DNA of 33,987 bases, taken from NCBI GenBank assembly GCA_945905835.1, contig CAMDQJ010000044.1, forward strand, positions 1 to 33,987, read 5' to 3'. This document shows, in pieces, positions 15,716 to 23,337 of this stretch. Origin of the DNA: Asaia bogorensis (GTDB taxonomy: Bacteria; Pseudomonadota; Alphaproteobacteria; Reyranellales; Reyranellaceae). The position numbers and the translations under genes are program-made. Position 1 is the stretch's first letter, and each line of letters opens with the position of its first letter. Under the pieces are notes generated by a model. That model had not been told where the DNA came from, made no database searches, and saw only the letters and a program-made list of their open reading frames with translations.

Positions 15716-16081
15716 ATGGCTACGCACGACCACAAGATCCACGCGGACCATCCGCACCAGCACGGCCCGGCCTGCGGCCATACCGCGATCAAGCACGGGG
15801 ATCACGTCGACTACTTGCACGACGGTCATCTCCATCACCCGCATGGCGACCACGTCGATGAGCATGTCCTCGAGGTGAACGACCGCAACCCCGGCGCCTG
15901 TACCCCCGACCACGCCTGCGCGGGACACGACAAGGGCCACCGGCACGGGCTGGGCTGCGGCCACGAGGCCGTGCCGCACGGAGACCATGTCGACTATCTC
16001 GTCGGTGGGCACCTGCATCACCCTCACGGCAGCCATTGCGACAATCATGGTCCGGTGGAGATCGCCCGCGGCGCTGCATAA
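15716..16081 (+). CDS. Histidine-rich metal-binding protein with two 35-residue repeats
   Basis: A 121-aa protein with 29 His and 5 Cys and no signal peptide or membrane segment, so it is cytosolic. Residues 16-50 and 77-111 are two copies of one unit. Both contain HGDHVDYL and GHLHHPHG, and each has a Cys-Gly-His near its start; they are joined by a linker with two more Cys (62, 68). This composition indicates binding of several Zn, Ni or Co ions, as a store, buffer or chaperone; which metal is not visible. The ATG at 15716 has AGGAAG eight bases before it; the frame is open 32 codons upstream without a better start. A terminator follows, separating it from the Zur-box operon, yet its position beside two COG0523 GTPases suggests a zinc role. 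Proteins of this type recur in Proteobacteria but lack an established function. Confidence 0.85.
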   Translation: MATHDHKIHADHPHQHGPACGHTAIKHGDHVDYLHDGHLHHPHGDHVDEHVLEVNDRNPGACTPDHACAGHDKGHRHGLGCGHEAVPHGDHVDYLVGGHLHHPHGSHCDNHGPVEIARGAA

Positions 16082-16091
16082 CGCGGACTTC

Positions 16092-16133
16092 GGAACGAGG
16101 ACCGGGGAACGAGGACTGGGGAACGAGGAACGG
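16092..16133 (+). repeat. Three tandem 14-bp repeats
   Basis: GGAACGAGGACCGG, GGAACGAGGACTGG and GGAACGAGGAACGG follow one another without gap, just after the stop of the His-rich gene and up to the terminator stem. Units differ at one or two bases. Confidence 0.8.
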
Positions 16134-16159
16134 GGCGGGAGGCAACTCCCGCCCTTTTT
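16133..16159 (+). terminator. Rho-independent terminator after the His-rich gene
   Basis: GGGCGGGAG pairs with CTCCCGCCC around a GCAA tetraloop, followed by TTTTT. It uses the same loop and T-run as the terminator at 3834 and isolates the His-rich gene from the following operon. Confidence 0.92.
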
Positions 16160-16182
16160 CCATGTCGCGAGGTGATGATCTC

Positions 16183-16210
16183 TTGACTGAAAGATATGTT
16201 ATATCATAAC
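16183..16210 (+). promoter_or_regulatory. Promoter of the zinc operon
   Basis: TTGACT (16183-16188) and CATAAC (16205-16210) are separated by 16 bases. The Zur box covers the -10 element and part of the spacer, so bound Zur would block RNA polymerase. Confidence 0.6.
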
Positions 16211-16211
16211 A
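16197..16211. promoter_or_regulatory. Zur box
   Basis: TGTTATATCATAACA is a near-perfect palindrome of the form TGTTAT-NNN-ATAACA, the core seen in alphaproteobacterial Zur operators, and is 65 bases before the first GTPase start. Zur with zinc would repress the operon and release it when zinc is scarce. Confidence 0.85.
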
Positions 16212-16275
16212 CATTAGTCGAACAAACACAGACGATCCCGCGGCCTGCCCGGGGGAAACTGAAAAAGGGGCATTC

Positions 16276-17235
16276 ATGGATCAGGTCCCCGTCACCGTGC
16301 TGACCGGATATCTCGGCGCGGGCAAGACGACTCTCCTCAACCGTCTGCTGACCGAGCAGCACGGCAAGAAATACGCCGTCATCGTCAACGAATTCGGCGC
16401 GCTCGGAATCGACAACGACCTCGTGGTCGACGCCGAGGAAGAAGTCTTCGAGATGAACAACGGCTGTATCTGCTGCACCGTGCGCGGCGACCTGATCCGC
16501 ATCATCGAAGGCCTGATGAAGCGCAAGGGCCGCTTCGATGCCATCCTGATCGAGACCACGGGCCTCGCCGACCCCGCACCGGTAGCGCAGACTTTCTTCG
16601 TCGACGACGACGTGCGCAGCCGGACCAGGCTCGACTCCATCATCACCGTCGTCGATGCGAAGAATTTCCTGCAGCGCCTGGAAGACAGCCACGAGGCGGC
16701 CGAGCAGGTCGCGTTCGCCGATATCGTCCTCCTCAACAAGGTCGATCTCGTATCGGCCGAGGAGGTGGCCCGCGTCGAAGCCCGCATCCGCGCGATCAAC
16801 CCGATGGCCCGCCTGCACAAGACCGATCATTGCGCGATGCCGGTGACGGAGTTGCTCGACCGCGGCGCCTTCGATCTCAATCGGATCCTCGAGATCGAGC
16901 CCGACTTCCTCGGCGAGAACGACCATGAGCACGACGATGCGATCACCAGCGTCTCCCTGCGGGCCGCACGTCCTCTGGATGCGGGCAGGTTCAACACCTG
17001 GATATCCGACCTTCTGCGTACCCGCGGCGTGGATATCCTGCGCTGTAAGGGCATTCTCGACCTGAAGAACAGCCCCAATCGCCATGTCTTCCAGGGCGTT
17101 CACATGCTGATGGACGCCACCACCGGCAAACCCTGGCAGGAACACGAGACGCGCGAATCGAAATTCGTCCTGATCGGACGTGATCTGGACGCAGCGGCAC
17201 TCAAGGCGGGGTTCGACTCTTGCCTCGCGCCATGA
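16276..17235 (+). CDS. COG0523 GTPase, zinc metallochaperone type (first copy)
   Basis: A 319-aa G3E-family P-loop GTPase of the CobW/COG0523 group. It has Walker [12 protein letters not shown] near the N-terminus, the metal-binding CxCC motif in NGCICCTVRGD, the ETTGLADP switch segment, the base motif LLNKVDL, and a C-terminal CobW_C domain. A small DHEHDD cluster lies between the two domains. Zur-regulated members of this group (ZagA, ZigA, ZNG1-like) deliver Zn to client enzymes using GTP when zinc is scarce. The ATG at 16276 follows an AAAAAGGGG site. The gene is first behind the Zur box and overlaps the DUF1826 gene by 4 bases. The client protein is unknown. Confidence 0.93.
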   Translation: MDQVPVTVLTGYLGAGKTTLLNRLLTEQHGKKYAVIVNEFGALGIDNDLVVDAEEEVFEMNNGCICCTVRGDLIRIIEGLMKRKGRFDAILIETTGLADPAPVAQTFFVDDDVRSRTRLDSIITVVDAKNFLQRLEDSHEAAEQVAFADIVLLNKVDLVSAEEVARVEARIRAINPMARLHKTDHCAMPVTELLDRGAFDLNRILEIEPDFLGENDHEHDDAITSVSLRAARPLDAGRFNTWISDLLRTRGVDILRCKGILDLKNSPNRHVFQGVHMLMDATTGKPWQEHETRESKFVLIGRDLDAAALKAGFDSCLAP

Positions 17236-17867
17236 CGACCAACGCCCTCCCGGCGCGTTCACGAATCGTCGAGAGCGACGACGGCGCCATCCTGCAACGA
17301 ATCGACGACGACGACGTCGCCCTGGCGATCTGGCATCGACCGCCGAAGGAGGGGCTGGCGGACTGGCTCGATGCCTTGCCGGCGAAACATCTCCCGGAGG
17401 GACATTTCGTCGGACCTGCCGCCTGCGTTCCGGCCAGGCTCGCGACGCTCTGCGATCTGGTTGAACTGGCCGACGGTCCAGAACGCCGGGCGCTGATCGA
17501 CGACATTGCCGGGCTTGCGCGCCTCTTCGCAGCACGAACCGGCGGCCCCGACGTGGACCTGCGACTCGAAGCGCTCGACCACGACGGGTGCTGGCGCTTC
17601 CATCGCGATCATGTCGGCTATCGCCTCAACGCGACCTATCGCGGCCCCGGCACGCAATGGCCTCCACTCGAACACGCCGCCCGCGCGCTGCGGGCGCAGC
17701 GGCGCTATCGCGGTCCCCTGAACGAGATGCCGCGCTTCGCCGCCGGCCTCTTCAAAGGGGTCGCGCGCGTCGGAGCGGCGGCCGTGATTCATCGCTCGCC
17801 GCCGGTCGCCGGCAGCGGCCACACAAGACTATTCCTCTGCCTGAACGAGGCAAACGACGATGAATAG
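17232..17867 (+). CDS. DUF1826 domain-containing protein
   Basis: A 211-aa protein matching the DUF1826 family, whose function is unknown but which repeatedly sits beside COG0523 GTPases. Recognisable segments are [17 protein letters not shown] and the C-terminal core [21 protein letters not shown], with His residues that could bind a metal, and a final [11 protein letters not shown]. There is no signal peptide or membrane segment. The ATG at 17232 overlaps the stop of the GTPase gene (ATGA) and is preferred to an in-frame ATG 12 bases up. It also overlaps the second GTPase by 8 bases, so translation of all three is probably coupled. A role in zinc scarcity follows from the operon and its Zur box, not from the sequence itself. 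Confidence 0.87.
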   Translation: MTTNALPARSRIVESDDGAILQRIDDDDVALAIWHRPPKEGLADWLDALPAKHLPEGHFVGPAACVPARLATLCDLVELADGPERRALIDDIAGLARLFAARTGGPDVDLRLEALDHDGCWRFHRDHVGYRLNATYRGPGTQWPPLEHAARALRAQRRYRGPLNEMPRFAAGLFKGVARVGAAAVIHRSPPVAGSGHTRLFLCLNEANDDE

Positions 17868-19065
17868 GCTGCCGGTCACCGTGCTGTCGGGTTACCTCGG
17901 CGCAGGCAAGACGACCCTGCTCAATCACGTTCTGAACAATCGCGAAGGCCGCAAGGTCGCGGTGATCGTGAACGACATGAGCGAGATCAACATCGATGCG
18001 GCTCTCGTGCGCCAGGGCGGCGCCGAACTCAGCCGCAGCGAGGAGAAGCTGGTCGAGATGTCGAACGGCTGCATCTGCTGTACCCTGCGCGAGGACCTCC
18101 TGAAGGAGGTCGAGCGGCTGGCGGCTGAGGGGCGCTTCGACTACCTGCTGATCGAATCGACCGGCATCTCCGAGCCCATGCCGGTAGCGGCCACCTTCGA
18201 GTTCGAGGACGAGACGGGCAAGAGCCTGTCCAAGGTCGCCCGCCTCGACACGATGGTGACCGTGGTCGACGCCAAGGCGTTCCTCGAGGACTACAGTTCG
18301 GCCGACTACCTGCATCTGCGCGGCCAGACGGCGCAACCCGAGGACACGCGCACCGTCGTCGATCTGCTGGTCGAACAGGTCGAATTCGCCGACGTGATCG
18401 TGGTCAACAAGGCCGACCTCCTGTCGGCCGACGATCTCGGCTTTCTCACCACCATGCTGCGTCGCCTGAACGCCACGGCGCGGATCGTCACCAGCGAGTT
18501 CGGCCAGGTCCCGCTCGACCAGCTGTTGGACACCAAGCTCTTCTCCTACGAGAAGGCGAGCCAGGCGCCGGGCTGGATGAAGGAGATGCGCGGCATCCAC
18601 ACGCCGGAGAGCGAGACCTACGGCTTCTGGAGCTTCGTCTACAAGGCGCGCCGGCCCTTTCACCCGATGCGACTCTATGCGCTGCTGAACGGGCGGTGGG
18701 ACGGCGTCATCCGGTCCAAGGGCTTCTTCTGGCTGGCGTCGCGCATGAACTTCGCGGGCTCCGTCAGCCAGGCCGGCGGCATGCTGCGCCACGAGGCGGC
18801 GGGTGCCTGGTGGGCGGCGGTGAAGCGCGAGGAATGGCCACAGGACTCGACCTGGCGCGCCACCATCCGCAACTCCTTCGAGAGCCCCTATGGCGACCGT
18901 CGCCAGGAGATCGTGTTCATTGGCACCAAGGGCATGGACCGCAAGGAACTGACCCGGCGGCCGGACGACTGCCTGCTGAACGACATCGAGATGAAGATGG
19001 GACCCGCGATGTGGGGGCGGTTACCCGATCCCTTTCCGGTCTGGAAGATGGCGGGGCAGGCATGA
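17860..19065 (+). CDS. COG0523 GTPase, zinc metallochaperone type (second copy, long form)
   Basis: A 401-aa G3E GTPase of a different COG0523 subgroup from the first copy. It has Walker [13 protein letters not shown], the CxCC motif [11 protein letters not shown], the ESTGISEP switch, the base motif VVNKADLLS and a long Trp-rich CobW_C domain ([20 protein letters not shown], then FWLASRM). The long form with this C-terminus is the type called ZigA in zinc-starved Acinetobacter. It is third in the Zur-box operon, overlapping DUF1826 by 8 bases at the start and the 81-aa gene by 4 at the end. Two divergent COG0523 proteins in one operon suggest different client enzymes. Confidence 0.92.
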   Translation: MNRLPVTVLSGYLGAGKTTLLNHVLNNREGRKVAVIVNDMSEINIDAALVRQGGAELSRSEEKLVEMSNGCICCTLREDLLKEVERLAAEGRFDYLLIESTGISEPMPVAATFEFEDETGKSLSKVARLDTMVTVVDAKAFLEDYSSADYLHLRGQTAQPEDTRTVVDLLVEQVEFADVIVVNKADLLSADDLGFLTTMLRRLNATARIVTSEFGQVPLDQLLDTKLFSYEKASQAPGWMKEMRGIHTPESETYGFWSFVYKARRPFHPMRLYALLNGRWDGVIRSKGFFWLASRMNFAGSVSQAGGMLRHEAAGAWWAAVKREEWPQDSTWRATIRNSFESPYGDRRQEIVFIGTKGMDRKELTRRPDDCLLNDIEMKMGPAMWGRLPDPFPVWKMAGQA

Positions 19066-19307
19066 GCCTGGAAGCCCGCATCGCCGAAGTCCATGCCGCC
19101 GATGTCGCCAATGCGCGCGTCTTGCTGAAGCAAGCCATCGAGGCGGCGCGAGAGCAGTGGATTCCGGCCAACGCCATCGTCGATGTGTTGATCCAGGAGT
19201 TGATCGATCTCGGGTCGCGCGGTGTGCCACCGGCACGCACCTCGGCCTACCTTCGTGGCGTCGCGCATCTGCTCGACCGGACGACGGCCGCCCGGAAAGC
19301 CAACTGA
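19062..19307 (+). CDS. Small helical protein, last intact gene of the zinc operon
   Basis: An 81-aa protein I do not recognise. It is predicted mostly helical ([19 protein letters not shown], then [20 protein letters not shown]) with a basic tail (RTTAARKAN). It has no signal peptide, one His near the N-terminus and one in RGVAHLLD, and no Cys, so it is not an obvious metal binder. The ATG at 19062 overlaps the GTPase stop (ATGA), so its synthesis is coupled to that gene. It could be an adaptor or a client-binding subunit; that is a guess. Fourteen bases downstream begins the deleted alcohol dehydrogenase. Confidence 0.78.
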   Translation: MSLEARIAEVHAADVANARVLLKQAIEAAREQWIPANAIVDVLIQELIDLGSRGVPPARTSAYLRGVAHLLDRTTAARKAN

Positions 19308-19320
19308 GCCGACGGCGACC

Positions 19321-19551
19321 ATGGCGATCCTGAGCTATCTCACCACGCCTCATTTCGACTTCGGCGCCATCCGCCTCCTACCGAAGGAACTGGAGCGGCT
19401 GGGTATGCGCCGGCCGCTGATCGCGACCGACCATGGCGTGCGGGCCGCCGGGCTGCTGGACGCGTTGCTCGATGCCGACCTCTCCAGCCGCACCAATCCT
19501 CGGCCCGTCGACGCCGCCGCCTATGCCGATCTTTTTCGCGCTGCTCTCTAG
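19321..19551 (+). pseudogene. Iron-containing alcohol dehydrogenase with an internal deletion
   Basis: The reading frame is intact for 76 codons, but only the two ends of a protein of about 380 aa are present. Residues 1-50 (MAILSYLTTPHFDFGAIRLL and GMRRPLIATDHGVRAAGLLD) match the N-terminus of Fe-ADH/maleylacetate-reductase-like enzymes. The final 25 (ADLSSRTNPRPVDAAAYADL, then FRAAL) match the C-terminus of the same family. The NAD-binding GGGSP region and the metal-binding His/Asp residues are gone. The joint lies at about 19465-19480, in frame. It follows the zinc operon by 13 bases, so the parent gene was probably its fifth member. The stop overlaps that of the M20 remnant on the other strand. 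Confidence 0.72.
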
Positions 19552-19665
19552 GCTTTCTGCAGGCCGCACCATTCGGCGATGAATAGCGCCGTCGCCTGGG
19601 TGATCTTGCGCATCGATTCCAGGTTCACGCGCTCGTCGAATCCATGGATGTCGTCGGACTCCGGC
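19548..19665 (-). pseudogene. M20-type peptidase remnant (C-terminal end)
   Basis: The last 35 or so codons on the minus strand read SDDIHGFDERVNLESMRKIT, then QATALFIAEWCGLQKA. This resembles the C-terminus of M20-family metallopeptidases, where HGFDERV contributes the final metal-site His region. Everything before about 19660 is missing and replaced by a histidine-kinase fragment on the other strand. The frame continues open as antisense of that fragment, which is not coding. Confidence 0.6.
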
Positions 19666-19962
19666 CTGATCGTGACGGAGCTGGTGATCAACTCCCTCAA
19701 GCATGCCTTCGTCGATGGCAGGCCGGGCGGTGAGATCATCGTTGCCTTTGCAACGGTGGGAACGAACTGGAAGTTCAGCGTTTCCGACGACGGCGTCGGC
19801 CAGCCGATCGGGCACAAGATCACCGCCGGCCTCGGCACCAGCATCGTCCAGGCGCTGGCCAAGCAACTCGACGCCGAGGTCGAGAGCTCGATGGCCCCCG
19901 GCGGCACGACGGTGTCGATCACCCACGGGTCGTTCGGGTCGCAAGTGCCGAAGACTGCCTAG
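19660..19962 (+). pseudogene. Histidine kinase ATPase-domain remnant (HWE/HisKA_2 type)
   Basis: About 100 codons encode most of a HATPase domain: the N-box segment LIVTELVINSLKHAF, then FSVSDDGVGQP (G1 box) and GLGTSIVQALAKQLDAEV (G2 box) up to a stop. The spacing is that of HWE/HisKA_2 kinases common in Alphaproteobacteria. The sensor and phospho-acceptor His parts are absent. It abuts the M20 remnant at about 19660, a deletion junction. A start at 19579 exists but lies in the antisense of that remnant. Confidence 0.7.
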
Positions 19963-19995
19963 CGCTGCTGGCCTGCGGATGCGATGGTGCAGGCC

Positions 19996-20292
19996 ATGAC
20001 CGACAAGACCATCGATCTCGACCAGCATCGCGGCATGGCCGCCCAGAAGGCAACGGAGCTGCGCCGGCAATTGTCGGAAGTGGCAGCCAACGAAAGTGCA
20101 TTGCGCCTGCGGCTGGACGAGCTCGAGTCGCATCTGGAAGCGACGCCGGCCGCGAGCTGGCAGGAAGCGGCCGAAAAGGCGCGCTACCTTCTCAACCTGT
20201 TTGCCGCCATGCCGGTCGGCGCCGATCCGCGGCGAAAGAAACTGATCGCCGCCGTGCTCGCCGACTTCGACCGGCTCGCCCAGAAGCCCTAA
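19996..20292 (+). CDS. Small hypothetical coiled-coil protein
   Basis: A 98-aa soluble protein I cannot assign to a family. The first two thirds are strongly helical and heptad-like (MAAQKATELRRQLSEVAANE, then ALRLRLDELESHLEAT). The rest (AEKARYLLNLFAAM, then RRKKLIAAVLADFDRLAQ) is helical and basic. There is no Cys, signal peptide or membrane segment. The ATG at 19996 follows a GGTGCAGG site and is preferred to the GTG-type or ATG starts 12 bases earlier. It lies 48 bases before the YghO-like gene in the same direction and may share its promoter. Confidence 0.68.
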   Translation: MTDKTIDLDQHRGMAAQKATELRRQLSEVAANESALRLRLDELESHLEATPAASWQEAAEKARYLLNLFAAMPVGADPRRKKLIAAVLADFDRLAQKP

Positions 20293-20340
20293 AGGCGCCG
20301 TCGCTGACAAGCCTGCAGCCAGCACCTAGAATACCGGCGC

Positions 20341-21483
20341 ATGAATTTTAACGTGAAGCCGGTGCAAACCGGCGCCGACTGGAAGGCCTTCTACGAGGCG
20401 CCGCATGTCGCCCAGGGTCACGATCCCTTCTGGATCGCGCCGCTGCACTTCATGGTGGGCGAGCAGCTCAATCCGAAGAAGAACCCGTGGTTCAAGCACG
20501 GCGAGGCGGCGTTCTGGGTGGCGATGCGCGATGGCAAGCCGATCGGCCGCATCTCGGCGCAGATCGATCGTTCGCATCTCGAGCTGCGCAAGGACGACAC
20601 GGGTTTCTTCGGCTTCTTCGAGACGATCGACGACCAGGCCGTGACCGACGCACTGTTCGACGCTGCCGCCGCCTGGCTTCGCCAGCGCGGCATGAAGCGC
20701 GTGCTCGGGCCTTTCAGCCTCAACATCAACGAGGAATCAGGCCTGCTGATCGATGGCTTCAACTCCTCGCCGCGCATGATGATGGGCCATGCTCAGCCTT
20801 ATTATGCCAAGCGCGTCGAGGCGGTGGGCTTCGCCAAGGCCGTCGACATGTATGCTTACCTGACGCCCATGGATACCGCGCTGCCGTTCCAGTACATCGC
20901 CTGGCTGCAGCGGGCCATGGACCGCAATCCGCGGCTCAAGGTACGAGCGCTCGATACCAAGCGGATCGACGAAGAGATCGCTACCGTGGTGCGCATCTTC
21001 AACGCCGCCTGGGCCGAGAACTGGAATTTCATTCCGCTGACCGACGCCGACCTCAAGCACCTGGCGAGAGAGCTGAAACCGCTGCTGGTGCCCGAGCTGG
21101 TGTCGTTCGGCACCATCGACGGCGAGCCGATGGCAATGTGCGTGGCGCTGCCCGACCTCAACCAGATGATCGCCGACCTCGACGGCCGGCTGCTGCCGTT
21201 CGGCTGGGCCAAGCTCGGCTGGCGCATCCTGACCAAGAAGAATTTCTCCTCGGGCACGCGCGTGCCCTTCATGGGCGTGATGCCGCAATACAAGAACAAG
21301 CCGATGGGCTCGGTGCTGGCGCTTCTCACCGTCGGGGCCGTGCGCAGTGCGTCGCTGAAACTGCGCATGCCGGTAACGGAGATGAGCTGGGTTCTGGAAA
21401 GCAACCACCAGACCCGACACTCGATCGAATCGATTGGTGGCCGCGTCTACAAGACCTATAGGATGTACGAAAAGCCGTTGTGA
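20341..21483 (+). CDS. YghO-like protein, putative N-acetyltransferase fold
   Basis: A 380-aa cytosolic protein resembling the YghO group, which is related to GNAT acyltransferases but has no established reaction. Conserved-looking segments are DPFWIAPLHFMVGEQLNPKK, GRISAQIDRSH, DTGFFGFFETIDD, VLGPFSLNINEESGLLIDGF and FNAAWAENWNFIPLTDADLK. The FFGFFE and GPFSLNINEE patches are the most likely active surface. Length is as in relatives and no motif is missing. It is followed with 11 bases between stop and start by the Bug-type binding protein, but the functions look unrelated. Confidence 0.78.
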   Translation: MNFNVKPVQTGADWKAFYEAPHVAQGHDPFWIAPLHFMVGEQLNPKKNPWFKHGEAAFWVAMRDGKPIGRISAQIDRSHLELRKDDTGFFGFFETIDDQAVTDALFDAAAAWLRQRGMKRVLGPFSLNINEESGLLIDGFNSSPRMMMGHAQPYYAKRVEAVGFAKAVDMYAYLTPMDTALPFQYIAWLQRAMDRNPRLKVRALDTKRIDEEIATVVRIFNAAWAENWNFIPLTDADLKHLARELKPLLVPELVSFGTIDGEPMAMCVALPDLNQMIADLDGRLLPFGWAKLGWRILTKKNFSSGTRVPFMGVMPQYKNKPMGSVLALLTVGAVRSASLKLRMPVTEMSWVLESNHQTRHSIESIGGRVYKTYRMYEKPL

Positions 21484-21494
21484 GGGGAAACGCC

Positions 21495-22469
21495 GTGCGC
21501 CGCCATTTGCTGACCGCCGCCCTGCTCGCTGTCTTGGTTTCATCGCCGGCAAATGCCGCCGACCCCGATTTCGTGCCCGATGGCCCGGTGAAAATCGTCG
21601 TCGGCTTCCAGCCCGGCGGCATCGGCGACACCGTCGCCCGGCTGTTCTCCGACGCCGCGCAGAAGCAGATGAACCAGCGCGTCCTCGTCGAGGACAAGAG
21701 CGGCGCCAACGGCATGATAGCCTTTGAGGCCGCAGCCCGCGGCAAGGCTGACGGCGTGGCGCTGGTGCAGTGCACGACCGGACCGATGGGCGTAAGTCCG
21801 GTGCTGCCCGGCCTCGTGCTGCCGATCGACATGAACAGGGACCTGCAGCCGGTGGCGCGCTTCCTGGTGTCGAACTGGGGCATCGCGGTGCCCAAGACCT
21901 CGCCCTACAAGACGCTCGCCGACCTGATTGCCGACGCCAAAGCCCGGCCCGGCAAGCTCAACTACGGTCACTCGGGTGTCGGGTCGCTGCAGCAGCTCGC
22001 GGCCGAATGGCTGGCCGTGAAGGCCGGCATGAAGATGCAGGGCATCGCCTATCTCGGCACCGGCCCGGCCGTGCTGGAGCTGATGGGCGGTCGCCTCGAC
22101 CTCGTGGTCACCAGCCTCGGCGACTTCTCGGGCCAGGCCAAGGGCGGCGAGCTTCGCATCCTCACCATGATCGACGACGTGGGTTCGCCGCAGTTCCCCG
22201 GCGCACCGCAAGCCTCGGCCAGCTTGCCGGGCTACGCCGTGACCGGCTGGATCGGCGTCTGCGGACCGCGCGGGCTGCCGGCCTCGGCGATCCGCTGGTG
22301 GGAACAAGCGACGGTGGCCGCACTAAAGGATCCCGACCTGCACAAGCGGATGCCGGATTTCGGCCTGGCGCCCGGCTATCAGGGCGCGGCGGAGTTCGGC
22401 AAGACCATCATGGCCGAGCAGGCACGGTGGAAATCCGTGATCGACGCCACCGGCATCAAGGCGGAGTGA
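21495..22469 (+). CDS. Bug-family (TctC-like) substrate-binding protein
   Basis: A 324-aa periplasmic binding protein of the tripartite tricarboxylate transporter (TTT) family. The signal peptide is MRRHLLTAALLAVLVSSPANA, in two parts (basic, hydrophobic) with cleavage after ANA. The mature protein begins with KIVVGFQPGGIGDTVARLF (family nucleotide-like loop) and has SGANGMIAFEAAARGKADG. A family member would bind small carboxylates or aromatic acids. The frame could start at a GTG at 21480, but AGGGG lies eight bases before the GTG at 21495, which gives a clean signal peptide. No TctA/TctB membrane genes are nearby, as is common for orphan Bug proteins. The dioxygenase gene follows after 5 bases, so the ligand may be its substrate. 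Confidence 0.9.
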   Translation: MRRHLLTAALLAVLVSSPANAADPDFVPDGPVKIVVGFQPGGIGDTVARLFSDAAQKQMNQRVLVEDKSGANGMIAFEAAARGKADGVALVQCTTGPMGVSPVLPGLVLPIDMNRDLQPVARFLVSNWGIAVPKTSPYKTLADLIADAKARPGKLNYGHSGVGSLQQLAAEWLAVKAGMKMQGIAYLGTGPAVLELMGGRLDLVVTSLGDFSGQAKGGELRILTMIDDVGSPQFPGAPQASASLPGYAVTGWIGVCGPRGLPASAIRWWEQATVAALKDPDLHKRMPDFGLAPGYQGAAEFGKTIMAEQARWKSVIDATGIKAE

Positions 22470-22474
22470 ACACC

Positions 22475-23320
22475 ATGCGCAACAGCCAACTCGAGATACG
22501 TCCCCTCTCCGGCGCCGGCGGTGCGGAGATCTTCGGCGTCGATGTCGCGCAGGACCTCGACGACGGCACGATCGGCGAGATCCGCGACGCGCTGAACCAG
22601 CACTGCGTCGTCTTCTTCCGCGACCAGGAGCTCGATACAGCGCGCCACAAGGCCTTCGCACGCCGCTTCGGCGAGCTCTTCATCCATCCCAACTACGCCA
22701 CTGTTGGCGACGATCCCGAGATCGTCATGGTGCGGCGCGAGCCCGGCGATACCGGATATGTCGGCGAGGACTGGCACGCCGACACGACGATGGTCGCCGA
22801 GCCACCGATGGGCGCCATCCTCTACGGCATCGACGTGCCGCCCTATAGCGGCGACACCATGTTCGCTAACCAGTACCAGGCCTACGAAGCTTTATCGGAC
22901 GGCATGAAGAAAATGCTGGCGGGCCTGCGCGCCGTGCACAGCGACATCATGGTGGCGGGCCCACAGGCCAACAAGAACAAGGGCCGCTCGACCAAGCACC
23001 GCGATGACGCCGGCTGGCGCGAGACGCGCAACTCCCATCCGGTCGTGCGCACCAACACCGAGACCGGCCGCAAGTGCCTGTTCGTCAACAAATCCTACAC
23101 GGTGGGCTTCGAGGGCATGACCGAGGCCGAGAGCAAGCCCCTGCTCGAGTTCCTCTTCGAGCACGGCAACCGGCCGGAATTCACCTTCCGCTTCCGCTAC
23201 CAGAAAGGCTCGATCGCCTTCTGGGACAACCGCAGCGCCAAGCACATCGCGCTGGGCGACACCGGCCCCTTCCGCCGCCTGATGCGCCGCGTCCAGATCT
23301 GCGGCAACAAGCCGGTCTAG
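22475..23320 (+). CDS. TauD/TfdA family Fe(II)/2-oxoglutarate dioxygenase
   Basis: A 281-aa cytosolic dioxygenase that would couple 2-oxoglutarate decarboxylation to hydroxylation of a small acid, as in taurine or 2,4-D degradation. The Fe ligands are His101 and Asp103 (DWHADTTM) and His257 (SAKHIAL). Arg272, fifteen residues after the last His, matches the 2-oxoglutarate-binding Arg of TauD. The N-terminal IRPLSGAGGAEIFGVDVAQD is typical. It is co-directional with the Bug binding protein, five bases downstream, suggesting uptake and first oxidation of one compound. The substrate is not visible; a sulfonate or aryloxyacid-like acid would fit. A long hairpin follows the gene. Confidence 0.92.
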   Translation: MRNSQLEIRPLSGAGGAEIFGVDVAQDLDDGTIGEIRDALNQHCVVFFRDQELDTARHKAFARRFGELFIHPNYATVGDDPEIVMVRREPGDTGYVGEDWHADTTMVAEPPMGAILYGIDVPPYSGDTMFANQYQAYEALSDGMKKMLAGLRAVHSDIMVAGPQANKNKGRSTKHRDDAGWRETRNSHPVVRTNTETGRKCLFVNKSYTVGFEGMTEAESKPLLEFLFEHGNRPEFTFRFRYQKGSIAFWDNRSAKHIALGDTGPFRRLMRRVQICGNKPV

Positions 23321-23337
23321 GCGCGAGCCCGCTCATG

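Noticed and set aside
15716..16275. His-rich gene as first member of the Zur operon
   Set aside because: A strong terminator at 16133-16159 and a separate promoter with Zur box lie between it and the GTPase gene.
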